This document shows, one piece after another, positions 7,148 through 14,705 of a stretch of 28,077 nt of DNA. Below the pieces are notes generated by a model. It was not told where the DNA came from and did not search any database. It worked only from the letters and a program-made list of their open reading frames with translations. The first letter of the stretch is position 1; every line of letters starts with the position of its first letter. The position numbers were made by a program, and so were the translations under genes. Origin of the DNA: Acidobacteriota bacterium (GTDB taxonomy: Bacteria > Acidobacteriota > Terriglobia > Terriglobales > Acidobacteriaceae); assembly GCA_021778315.1 (NCBI GenBank), contig JAJYCQ010000020.1, positions 1 through 28,077 on the forward strand, in the 5' to 3' direction.

Positions 7148-8374
7148 CTAAAAGCTTCCCGCAAAGATCGACTTCAGCTTCTGCGCCAGCCCCTGCTCCT
7201 CGCTCGCTTTCCGCACCTGCGTCCGGTGCGTGTACAGCAGCATCCCAATCGCCGCTGCAAATTCCGGCTTTGCCAGCTCCGGAGGCATCCTACTCAGCGG
7301 CACCGGATACCCGATCCGCGCCGGAACCCGCAGCAAACTCTCCGCATTATCCAGCAACCCCACCAGGTGCGAACCTCCGCCCGTAAACACGCAGCCCGCG
7401 CCCATCGCCTCCAGCACGCCGCCGGTGCGAAGATTATCGCGCAGCATCGTCAGCAACTCTCGCGCGCGAGGCTCCAGAATCTCCGCCAGAAACCTCTGCC
7501 GCACCATCCGCGCCGACTGTCCACCCGTCGCCAGATCTCCACCAATCTCAATCTCGTTCAGCTGCGGAACGCTCGTCACCACGCAGTTTCCATACATCCG
7601 CTTCAACTGCTCGGCCTCTTCCACGCTCACATGCAGCCCCACCGCAAGGTCATTCGTAAAGTGGTCTCCGCCAATCGGCAGCACCGCCGTATGCGCAACC
7701 GAGCCCTCAAAGAACACCACCAACTCCGTCGAGCTCGCGCCAATATCCACCACGCACACTCCCAGCTCGCGCTCATCGGCAGACAACACCGCCTCCGCCG
7801 CCGCGATGCCCTCAAACACCGTATCCACCACCTCAAGCCCCGCCCGGTTCGCGCACGTCACCACACTCTGCGCGGCTGACCCCGAACACGTCGAAAGATG
7901 CAGGCAAACCTCCAGCCGGTTCCCCACCATCCCCACCGGGTCGTGAATCCCTCCCTGATCGTCCAAAATAAATTGCTGCGGCAACAGGTGCAGCACCTCG
8001 CGATCCGGAGCCAGTCCCACCGACCTCGCCCGGTCAATCGCCGACCGTACATCCTCGCGTGTAATCTCCTTCATCCGGCTGCCCATGCTGATCCCGCCCT
8101 GCGAGTTCATCCCCCGCACATGTGGCCCGCCAATTCCCACCACCGCTGTCTCAATCGGAGCCTTCGTTGATTTCTCCGCCGTCAACGCCGCCGCATTGAT
8201 CGCCGCCGCCGCCGGCCCCAGATCCGAGATCACACCCCGACGCATTCCCTTCGACGCCTCCACGCCGTGCCCCCGGTACCGCAGCACGCCATCCACCAGC
8301 TCAGCCACCAGCACGCAACTCTTCGAGCTACCCGCATCCAGCACCGTAATCAGGTTGTCCATCTTCGCATTCAT
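7148..8374 (-). CDS. ftsA: Cell division protein FtsA, actin-like membrane tether of FtsZ
   Basis: FtsA is an actin-fold ATPase that binds the FtsZ C-terminal peptide and anchors the Z ring to the inner membrane. The N-terminal phosphate-binding motif VLDAGSSKSCVLVAEL lies at about 11-26. The second ATPase motif VCVVDIGASSTELVVF is in the middle, and GAGCVFTGGGSHLVGL marks the adenosine site. The last residues, LAQKLKSIFAGSF, form a short amphipathic helix of the kind that inserts into the membrane. Its 408 residues are the normal family length. The start ATG (8372-8374) overlaps the ftsQ stop as ATGA, so translation is probably coupled to ftsQ. Directly after its TAG comes a GGGATTA repeat and then the beta-barrel gene, so ftsA and ftsZ are not adjacent. 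Confidence 0.97.
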   Translation of the reverse strand: MNAKMDNLITVLDAGSSKSCVLVAELVDGVLRYRGHGVEASKGMRRGVISDLGPAAAAINAAALTAEKSTKAPIETAVVGIGGPHVRGMNSQGGISMGSRMKEITREDVRSAIDRARSVGLAPDREVLHLLPQQFILDDQGGIHDPVGMVGNRLEVCLHLSTCSGSAAQSVVTCANRAGLEVVDTVFEGIAAAEAVLSADERELGVCVVDIGASSTELVVFFEGSVAHTAVLPIGGDHFTNDLAVGLHVSVEEAEQLKRMYGNCVVTSVPQLNEIEIGGDLATGGQSARMVRQRFLAEILEPRARELLTMLRDNLRTGGVLEAMGAGCVFTGGGSHLVGLLDNAESLLRVPARIGYPVPLSRMPPELAKPEFAAAIGMLLYTHRTQVRKASEEQGLAQKLKSIFAGSF

Positions 8375-9873
8375 GGGGTCACTCCGCCGCTCTTACCAGC
8401 CTTCGCCAACGCCGCCTTATGGGCCGCCGCCAGCGCCGCAAACTCCTTCTCATTCGCACTGCTCTTACCCGACGCCGCCTTCTTCTTCGCAACAGGCTTC
8501 TTTGCCGCCGGCTTCTTCGCTGCAGGCCTCCAGGCTCCAGGCTTCCCGACTGCCGGATGCGCAGGACCCGATTGCTTCACCGTAGGCGTCGTAACCTCCG
8601 GCGTCGCAGCCGCAGACTTCGCCGCAACAGGTTTCGTCACGACAGGCTGAGTCACAGCAGGCTTCGTCGTGACCGCTTTCGCAGCAGCAGGTTTCGCTGC
8701 GGCAACAGCCTTCTTCTCATTGGCGGCCACCAGCTTCAACCCCGCTAGTTTCGTCGCGGCATGGGAGGTGCTCACGGCTGCAGTTGGCCCGGCAGCAACC
8801 GCCGTCGTCGCAGCCGCTCCATCCACCACCGGAGTCACGCCAGACCCATTCTGCATCTCCAGCACCACCTGCCCGTCGTACCGCATATCAGCCGATGCCA
8901 GCTTCGGATACTGCTGCTTCCACTCCTGCAAATGCTGCTCAAACTCCTGATACCGCTTGACATACTCCTCGTTCCCAAAGTGCACCAGGATGTCCGAGCT
9001 ACCCGACGCAATCAGCGCCTTCACATCCTCCGGGTCCGACACATCCACCTCACTCAGCGAGTCCGTCAGATGCTCGTCCGCTCCCCGCAACGCCGCCATG
9101 AAATGCTGATACACATCCATCCGCGCCGCCCTCGTATCCAGCGGCAGCTCCGCCGACAAACCCGTCAGCACTGGAAACGAATAATGCGGATCTCCCGCAG
9201 CTTCAGGAGTCATATCCAGCAACACGCCACTAGCATCCACCAGCCCGATCTGTGTCCCCTGCCGCATGAACGCGACCGGAGTCCGCTCCTTGATCTGCAC
9301 GCGTATCCGGTCTGGCAGCAGCCGCATCACCGTCGCATGTTCCACCCAGGGCAGCCGCTCCAGATCCGCCTTGCGCTCCGGCAGCGACACGCGAAAGATA
9401 TTCCTCTCCAGGTCCGCTCCAAACACACTCAACACCTGCGCACGCGTCAGATGCTCTGCTCCATTAATCTCGATATCGTCAGAGTCCGCCACCATAAACC
9501 GGGCATCGTGCAGCAGATACGACCGAACCTCTGCGACGGCCACAGCCACCGCTCCCAACACGCCAAACACCACCACGCCAAACACGATACGCCCAGCAAT
9601 ACTGCGCGGAATTCCACGAAACTTCGCCCGGAAATTTCCCCGCTTTGGAACATACTCCGGCTCGTCCTCCACGCCATATCCTGACGCAGCCGCGCTCTCA
9701 TAGTCCTCACTGCCATAGCCCCGCTGCAAGGCTCCCGCCGGAGCCGGTCCACGCCCCTGCCACGGAGAACGCGCCTCGGTCTCGCGGGCATAGTTCTCCT
9801 CTGGCGCATCCAGCACCGCAGAGCCCAGCCCGGCTTCGTACCCGGACACGCGCTTGGAACCTGTCTTCTTCAT
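8371..9873 (-). CDS. ftsQ: Cell division protein FtsQ with a long basic C-terminal tail
   Basis: FtsQ is a single-pass inner-membrane protein that scaffolds the divisome with FtsL and FtsB. From the chosen ATG (9871-9873) it is 500 residues: a cytoplasmic region of about 95, a membrane span at about 96-116, a POTRA domain at about 133-198 (DIEINGAEHLTRAQVLSVFG through RIRVQIKERTPVAF), then the FtsQ beta domain to about 343. The last roughly 150 residues are low-complexity Ala/Lys/Pro/Val with KKPAAKKPVAKKK, which is not usual for FtsQ and would lie in the periplasm. The start is uncertain: the frame is open to a GTG at 10008 preceded by GGAGG, which would add 45 residues, while ATG 9873 has GGAG immediately before it. 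Its stop overlaps ftsA. Confidence 0.9.
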   Translation of the reverse strand: MKKTGSKRVSGYEAGLGSAVLDAPEENYARETEARSPWQGRGPAPAGALQRGYGSEDYESAAASGYGVEDEPEYVPKRGNFRAKFRGIPRSIAGRIVFGVVVFGVLGAVAVAVAEVRSYLLHDARFMVADSDDIEINGAEHLTRAQVLSVFGADLERNIFRVSLPERKADLERLPWVEHATVMRLLPDRIRVQIKERTPVAFMRQGTQIGLVDASGVLLDMTPEAAGDPHYSFPVLTGLSAELPLDTRAARMDVYQHFMAALRGADEHLTDSLSEVDVSDPEDVKALIASGSSDILVHFGNEEYVKRYQEFEQHLQEWKQQYPKLASADMRYDGQVVLEMQNGSGVTPVVDGAAATTAVAAGPTAAVSTSHAATKLAGLKLVAANEKKAVAAAKPAAAKAVTTKPAVTQPVVTKPVAAKSAAATPEVTTPTVKQSGPAHPAVGKPGAWRPAAKKPAAKKPVAKKKAASGKSSANEKEFAALAAAHKAALAKAGKSGGVTP

Positions 9874-10028
9874 CTCCGCAAGGCCCTGAGCAAGGCCGCG
9901 GAAGAATCGCCGTATCACACAACTATACTGTCCACCACCGCCCCCGCCCCAATACTCCGCAGGCAGGTATCGCTTCAGGAACGCTTCCCATGCCCCACGT
10001 TGGAACACCCCGCCTCCATCCCAACTCC

Positions 10029-10046
10029 CGCCGTCCGCGCAGGACC
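10029..10046. repeat. Left copy of an 18-bp direct repeat flanking the hydrolase-DUF3738 block
   Basis: CGCCGTCCGCGCAGGACC is identical to 11999-12016, where it encodes the last residues of MurC. Weaker similarity continues on the left side (CAAC then CG in both copies). It lies just upstream of ftsQ, in the same orientation as the murC copy. Confidence 0.8.
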
Positions 10047-10050
10047 CGGG

Positions 10051-10088
10051 TACACAGACAGTAACTGGTTACACAGGCAGTAACTGGC
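10051..10088 (+). promoter_or_regulatory. Tandem 19-bp repeats, possible operator/promoter of the hydrolase gene
   Basis: TACACAGACAGTAACTGGT (10051-10069) is followed without gap by TACACAGGCAGTAACTGGC (10070-10088), with two mismatches. Each holds the small inverted repeat CAGT-A-ACTG. TATACA (10089-10094) directly follows and could be a -10 box about 20 bases before the hydrolase start. The 19-bp spacing puts both sites on a similar face of the helix. The regulator is unknown. Confidence 0.4.
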
Positions 10089-10113
10089 TATACATAAAGC
10101 CCTGGGGACTGTG

Positions 10114-11133
10114 ATGAAGCCTTGGCTCTTCGCTCTTTGTGTTGTATCGACGTTAGGCAGCCTAAACGCGCAAAAGCCCGTGTGGCAGCCCTCGTCCGGC
10201 CACACCCAGATCCCCATCTGGCCCGGCGCAGCGCCTGATCCCCAGCCCATCTCCGGCCCGGAGGTCGCGATCACAACGGGGAAGGATGATCTGGTTGCCG
10301 GCAGGCCTTGGATTTCTGTAGAACAGGTCTCGCAGCCCACGATGACGGTCTACTCGCCAACGGGAAAGAATACGGGTGCAGCGGTGGTCGTGTTTCCCGG
10401 TGGAGGCTATGAGATTCTGGCGATCGATCTCGAAGGCACGGAGGTATGCGACTGGCTAACGCACAACGGAATCACTTGTGTCTTGCTGAAGTACCGCGTA
10501 CCCGGTGAGGGAGGGTATCCGAAACCGACGCCGTATCCAAAATCAGGACCCTATCCAGAATCGCCAATAGCGTTGGAAGACGCCCAGCGAACCATCGGCC
10601 TGGTGCGATATCACGCCGCCGCGTGGCACATCGACCCCCACAAAATCGGAGTCCTCGGCTTCTCTGCCGGAGGCCATCTCGCCGCCGCCATCAGCAATCA
10701 TTTCGACCACCGCCTCTACCCGCCCGTCGACGCCGCCGACAAACTCAGCTGCCGCCCCGATTTCGCCGTCCCCATCTACCCCGGCCATCTCACGCTCGCC
10801 GGAGCAGAGCGGGAAGCCCAGGAGGGCACCAAAAAGTTCGCCGTCCCTCACTCGCCAACCGCCGATCCAGAGCTAACCCTGACCCCCGACCTCCACATCA
10901 CCCGACAAACCCCTCCCACCTTCCTCCTCCAGAACGAGGACGACCACGTGGACGGTGTAGACCAGGCCCTCGCCTACTACATCGCCCTAAAGAACGCTGG
11001 CGTCCCCGTAGAGATGCATCTCTACGCGCAAGGAGGCCACGCTTTCGGTCTCCGCCGCACCCAACTCCCCGCCACAGCATGGCCTGCACTGGTGGAAACG
11101 TGGCTCCGCACCCTCGGCATGATTTCGAACTAG
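10114..11133 (+). CDS. Exported alpha/beta hydrolase (carbohydrate-esterase-like)
   Basis: This 339-residue protein has an N-terminal signal peptide (MKPWLFALCVVSTLGSLNA). A typical esterase fold follows: the oxyanion-hole-like loop VVVFPGGGYEIL (about 91-102), nucleophile elbow GFSAGG with Ser184, acidic region NEDDHVDGVD near 274-283, and GGHAFGL with His309. The architecture matches the BD-FAE/acetyl-esterase-like hydrolases often annotated as xylanase or acetylxylan esterase in Acidobacteria, so a secreted or periplasmic esterase acting on plant polysaccharide side groups is likely; the substrate is not shown. GTG at 10111 is an alternative start. It runs opposite to the surrounding dcw genes and converges on the DUF3738 gene with 33 bases between stops. 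Codon choice shifts from balanced to strongly C-ending around 10600. Confidence 0.85.
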   Translation: MKPWLFALCVVSTLGSLNAQKPVWQPSSGHTQIPIWPGAAPDPQPISGPEVAITTGKDDLVAGRPWISVEQVSQPTMTVYSPTGKNTGAAVVVFPGGGYEILAIDLEGTEVCDWLTHNGITCVLLKYRVPGEGGYPKPTPYPKSGPYPESPIALEDAQRTIGLVRYHAAAWHIDPHKIGVLGFSAGGHLAAAISNHFDHRLYPPVDAADKLSCRPDFAVPIYPGHLTLAGAEREAQEGTKKFAVPHSPTADPELTLTPDLHITRQTPPTFLLQNEDDHVDGVDQALAYYIALKNAGVPVEMHLYAQGGHAFGLRRTQLPATAWPALVETWLRTLGMISN

Positions 11134-11166
11134 CCCCTACCGCCGCATCCTCCAGCACAGCCCAAC

Positions 11167-11988
11167 CTAATTCGCAGAAGGCTGCTGCACCCGATCGATC
11201 ACCATCACCTCGACCGCCGTCTTCTCCGCACTCAGCCTCAATCCAAGCTGTTCCGGCATCGCCGTAAAGATCCCCGGCGGAGCGTCCGCGCTCTCCGACA
11301 CCGGAAACCGCCCATTCATCTGCGACTGGTCCGGAGTCCACCTGAACACGAAATCGTACTTCCCCTCGAGCCCCGTCCTATCCACTACCGGACGATCCAT
11401 AATCCCCGACTGCAGCAGTTGCGCAAAGTTCGCCATCGTCAGATTCCGTCCCTTCATCTCGCGGTCCGGACGCCCCAGAAAACTCGGAGGTCCGCTTGGA
11501 TCGTTACTCCCCTGGAGCTTCGCCCCGCCCTTCGCCACCGTCAGCACATACGCCGACATCTCCCGCTTCTCCCAGTGGAACTTCAATTGAAACCGGTCGA
11601 CCAGCAGCTTCCGCTCCATGATCTTCAACTGCTCGAGGCTCGGCGTCCCCGGCATATCCGCCACTCCCACGATGTCGAACGTCTCGGTCCCCAGCCAAGC
11701 CGGCGCATCCACAATCTGCTTGTCATGCACGTCGTACACGAATGCCAGCAGGAACCGCACATTCATCCCGGCGAAGACGCTCCGATGAGCAATCGGGCTC
11801 CCCTCCAGTGGATGGTCCGGATCACTCGGCCTGATCGTCGCCACCTCGAAGCTAGGATCAGCCTCCGCTGCCATCGCCTGCAACTTTACGGTGGCCGCCG
11901 GAACCGCTTGTCCAAACGCGGGCGGAATCAGTCCAAAGGTCAAGGCCACTGCTGCCACCAGCACTCTCGCCGTCCACATAGGACCCAT
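11167..11988 (-). CDS. TIGR03435 / DUF3738 family protein, exported, unknown function
   Basis: This 273-residue protein has a signal peptide (ARVLVAAVALTFGLIPPAFGQA) and the hallmarks of the TIGR03435 (DUF3738) family, which is greatly expanded in soil Acidobacteria: FEVATIRPSDPDH near the start of the mature protein, FDIVGVADMPG, LLVDRFQLKFHWEKREMSAYVLTVAKGGAKL, PVVDRTGLEGKYDFVF, and a C-terminal VEVMVIDRVQQPSAN. The biochemical role of the family is not established. The frame is open to a TTG at 11994 that would overlap the murC stop; ATG 11988 (or 11979) is more ordinary. It lies five bases after murC on the same strand, so it may be co-transcribed with murC, but it belongs to a block bounded by an 18-bp direct repeat and is probably an insertion into the cluster. 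Confidence 0.93.
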   Translation of the reverse strand: MGPMWTARVLVAAVALTFGLIPPAFGQAVPAATVKLQAMAAEADPSFEVATIRPSDPDHPLEGSPIAHRSVFAGMNVRFLLAFVYDVHDKQIVDAPAWLGTETFDIVGVADMPGTPSLEQLKIMERKLLVDRFQLKFHWEKREMSAYVLTVAKGGAKLQGSNDPSGPPSFLGRPDREMKGRNLTMANFAQLLQSGIMDRPVVDRTGLEGKYDFVFRWTPDQSQMNGRFPVSESADAPPGIFTAMPEQLGLRLSAEKTAVEVMVIDRVQQPSAN

Positions 11989-11990
11989 AC

Positions 11991-13430
11991 TCAACGCTCG
12001 CCGTCCGCGCAGGACCGCAGGACTTCCAGGAGCATTGGCCCGGCCTGCGACACGCTCCCCGCCCCCAGCGTCAAAATCATCTCTCCGGGCCGAGCATCCT
12101 CCGCCAGCCGCTCCACCGCCTCGGCCATCGACGCCGCATACATCACGCGCCCGCCGCCGTTCTCCCGAATCGCGGCCGCCAGCACCTCGCCTGTAATCCC
12201 CTCAATCGGCTGCTCACTCGCAGCATAGATGTCCAGCACCTGCACAGCATCCGCATCGCCAAACGCCCCCGCAAAGTCCTCCATCAAATCCCTCGTCCGC
12301 GTATAACGATGCGGCTGGAACAGTACCAGCACCCTCCCATACCCGCACTCCCTCGCAGCCTGCAGCGTAGCTTTTATCTCCGTCGGATGATGCCCATAAT
12401 CATCCACCACCGTCACGCCGCGCTCCACCCCGCGCACCTGGAACCTCCGGTCAACTCCACGAAACGTCGCCAGTCCCGCAGCAATCTTCTCCGGAGCCAA
12501 TCCCAACTGCACGCCAATCGCTACCGCCGCCGTCGCATTCAACACATTGTGCCGCCCCGGAACATGCAGCTCAAACGGCCCCAGCACCAACCCCCTCGCA
12601 TTGATCTCGAACCGAGCATGACACCCCTCCGCACCCGGCAACATCCGCATACGAAAGTCAGCATCCGCGCTCACGCCATACGTGTACACGCGCCGCGTCA
12701 CGCGAGGCAGAATCGCGCGCAGCCTTTCGTCGTCAATGCAAGCAGTGACCGCCCCATAGAATGGCACCTCGTCCATAAACTCCACGAAGCAATTCTCAAC
12801 ATCGGCCATATCGGCATAAGCCTCCATGTGCTCGCGATCGAGGTTCGTCACCACCGCCAAAATCGGCGACAGCTTCAGAAAACTCCGGTCACTCTCATCC
12901 GCCTCCGCAACCAGGTACTGCGACTTCCCCAGCCGCGCATTCGACCCCATCGCATCCACGCGCCCACCCACCACCACCGTCGGGTCGAGCTCCCCGCCCG
13001 CCAGCACCGCCGCCACCATCGACGTCGTGGTCGTCTTCCCATGCATCCCGGCAATCGCAATCCCGTACTTCAGTCGCATCAACTCGGCCAGCATCTCCGC
13101 CCGCTGAATCACCGGAATCTTCCGCGCCCGAGCCTCCACCACCTCCGGATTATCCTTCGCCACCGCCGAGCTCGTCACCACCACATCACTCGCCGCAGCA
13201 TTCCCCGCCGCATGCCCCACAAAAATCGTCGCCCCCAGCCCCGCCAGCCGCTCCGTAGTCGACGAAGCCCGCAGGTCCGACCCCGAAACCGCATACCCCA
13301 TCGTCAGCAGGATCTCCGCGATCCCACTCATCCCAATCCCACCAATCCCAATAAAATGCACCCTCTGCGAAGGCGCAAACATAGCGTGTTCCGGAAAACC
13401 CTGCATACTCATTCTTCTGTATTGTCCCAT
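11991..13430 (-). CDS. murC: UDP-N-acetylmuramate--L-alanine ligase
   Basis: MurC adds L-alanine to UDP-MurNAc with ATP, the first amino-acid step of cytoplasmic peptidoglycan precursor synthesis. The N-terminal Rossmann motif HFIGIGGIGMSGIAE is at about 25-39, the Mur ligase P-loop AGMHGKTTTTS at about 127-137, EADESDRSFL in the central domain, and the C-terminal domain includes VDDYGHHPTEIKATL. Its 479 residues are about the family length. Several starts are possible: ATG 13430, 13412, 13406 or 13382. AAGG seven bases upstream favours 13430, while alignment to typical MurC would also suit 13382. Its last codons form the right copy of an 18-bp repeat also found upstream of ftsQ. It is divergent from the acetamidase gene with a gap of only 31 bases if the longest start is used. 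murB, which often follows, is missing. Confidence 0.96.
   Translation of the reverse strand: MGQYRRMSMQGFPEHAMFAPSQRVHFIGIGGIGMSGIAEILLTMGYAVSGSDLRASSTTERLAGLGATIFVGHAAGNAAASDVVVTSSAVAKDNPEVVEARARKIPVIQRAEMLAELMRLKYGIAIAGMHGKTTTTSMVAAVLAGGELDPTVVVGGRVDAMGSNARLGKSQYLVAEADESDRSFLKLSPILAVVTNLDREHMEAYADMADVENCFVEFMDEVPFYGAVTACIDDERLRAILPRVTRRVYTYGVSADADFRMRMLPGAEGCHARFEINARGLVLGPFELHVPGRHNVLNATAAVAIGVQLGLAPEKIAAGLATFRGVDRRFQVRGVERGVTVVDDYGHHPTEIKATLQAARECGYGRVLVLFQPHRYTRTRDLMEDFAGAFGDADAVQVLDIYAASEQPIEGITGEVLAAAIRENGGGRVMYAASMAEAVERLAEDARPGEMILTLGAGSVSQAGPMLLEVLRSCADGER
11999..12016. repeat. Right copy of the 18-bp direct repeat, within the 3' end of murC
   Basis: Identical to 10029-10046. On the minus strand it codes for the final MurC residues before GER and the stop. 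The two copies bracket the DUF3738 and hydrolase genes (about 1.95 kb). Confidence 0.8.
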
Positions 13431-13461
13431 CCGCGGGCCTTGTGCATGCTATACAAACACC

Positions 13462-14529
13462 ATGCACCTCAGCCGACTCCTCCTAGCCGCCGCCACGCTC
13501 CTCGCCCCCTGCGCCTCCGCCCAGACCACCCAAACCCTTCTCGCCACGCCCACCACCGTAGCTTGGGGCTACTACTCTGCGCACGCCAAGCCCGTCCTCA
13601 CCGTCCACTCCGGAGACACGGTCATCATGCAGACGGCCTCCACCTGTGGCCCGCCCGACCGCCTCGAGTCCGAAGGCGTCAAGCCCTCCGAAATCCCCGC
13701 CTGGCTCGGCCCCCTCTACGCCGGAGTCCCGCAGTCTGACCGCGGCCCCGGTGGCCATATCCTCACCGGCCCCGTCGCCATCGCCGAGGCCCAACCCGGC
13801 GACGTCCTCGAAGTCCGCGTCCTCAAAATCTCCCTCGACACCGACTTCGCCTGCAACGGCTTCGGCGCCGGCCGCGGCTTCCTCCCCGACGACTTCCCAT
13901 ACGGCCGCACCAAGATCATCCCCCTCGACCGCACTGCGATGACGGCCGACTTCGCACCCGGCATCACCATCCCCCTCCACCCCTTCTTCGGCTCCATGGG
14001 CATCGCTCCCCCCGAGTCCGCCGGCAAGTGGAACTCCGCCCCTCCCTGGATGCACGGCGGCAACATGGACAACAAGGAGCTCACCGCCGGCTCCACGATC
14101 TTCTACCCCGTCCACGCCGCAGGTGCCCTATTCGAAGCGGGCGACGGCCACGCCGGCCAGGGCAACGGCGAAGTCGACATCACCGCCCTCGAAACCTTCC
14201 TCACCGGCACCTTCCAGTTCACCGTCCTCAAAGGCGAAGCCGCCAAAGAACATCTCCTCTGGCCCCGCGCCGAAACCCCCACAGAGTACATCTCCATGGG
14301 CTTCTCCGAGGACCTCAAGACCGCCACCGAGATGGCCGTCCGCAACATGATCACCTTCCTTTCCGAGCAAAACCCCGACTACCCCCACCTCTCCCGCGAC
14401 GACGCCTACGCCCTCATCTCCACCGCCTGCGACGTCGACATCACGCAACTCGTTGATACCAAAGATGGTGTCCACGTCATCTGCCCAAAATCTCTCTTTA
14501 CCGGCCCCAAAACCGCCTTCCACCCCTAA
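13462..14529 (+). CDS. Exported acetamidase/formamidase family protein
   Basis: This 355-residue protein has a clear signal peptide (MHLSRLLLAAATLLAPCASA, cleavage before QTTQ). It then follows the FmdA_AmdA fold: WGYYSAHAKPVLTVHSGDTV, GPVAIAEAQPGDVLEV, HPFFGSMGIAPP, HGGNMDNKELTAGSTIFYPV and GDGHAGQGNGEVDITALET, which include the conserved His/Asp/Glu positions of the family. Characterised members hydrolyse formamide or acetamide to the acid and ammonia in the cytoplasm; an exported version is less usual, and its natural amide substrate is unknown. It lies on the plus strand between murC (divergent) and the glycine-rich gene (same strand, 176 bases downstream). Coding-strand composition is strikingly C-rich. 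TATACA at about 13449-13454 could be part of its promoter, but it is very close to the start codon. No clear terminator follows. Confidence 0.9.
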   Translation: MHLSRLLLAAATLLAPCASAQTTQTLLATPTTVAWGYYSAHAKPVLTVHSGDTVIMQTASTCGPPDRLESEGVKPSEIPAWLGPLYAGVPQSDRGPGGHILTGPVAIAEAQPGDVLEVRVLKISLDTDFACNGFGAGRGFLPDDFPYGRTKIIPLDRTAMTADFAPGITIPLHPFFGSMGIAPPESAGKWNSAPPWMHGGNMDNKELTAGSTIFYPVHAAGALFEAGDGHAGQGNGEVDITALETFLTGTFQFTVLKGEAAKEHLLWPRAETPTEYISMGFSEDLKTATEMAVRNMITFLSEQNPDYPHLSRDDAYALISTACDVDITQLVDTKDGVHVICPKSLFTGPKTAFHP

Positions 14530-14705
14530 GCGAGTCGTCGCCGCACTGAAACTGTACGAGTTCAACCGCAACAAATCCTATTGAGTATGGGTCTAATCTA
14601 CCGAGAGCGGATCGCCCTGAGCGCCACCCCGACCGGAACTCTCTCCTCGCCGGACTCGCAATCCCAGCCAATTTGGGAGCGAAGGACGGCCGGAACGGCA
14701 AGACT

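Noticed and set aside
9874..10008. GTG start giving FtsQ 45 more residues
   Set aside because: It has a GGAGG upstream but the peptide contains a poly-Gly run and lies beside the duplicated murC end; kept only as an alternative start.
12309..13739. 476-codon plus-strand open frame
   Set aside because: Antisense to murC and running out of frame into the acetamidase gene; low-complexity Arg/His/Pro sequence without motifs.
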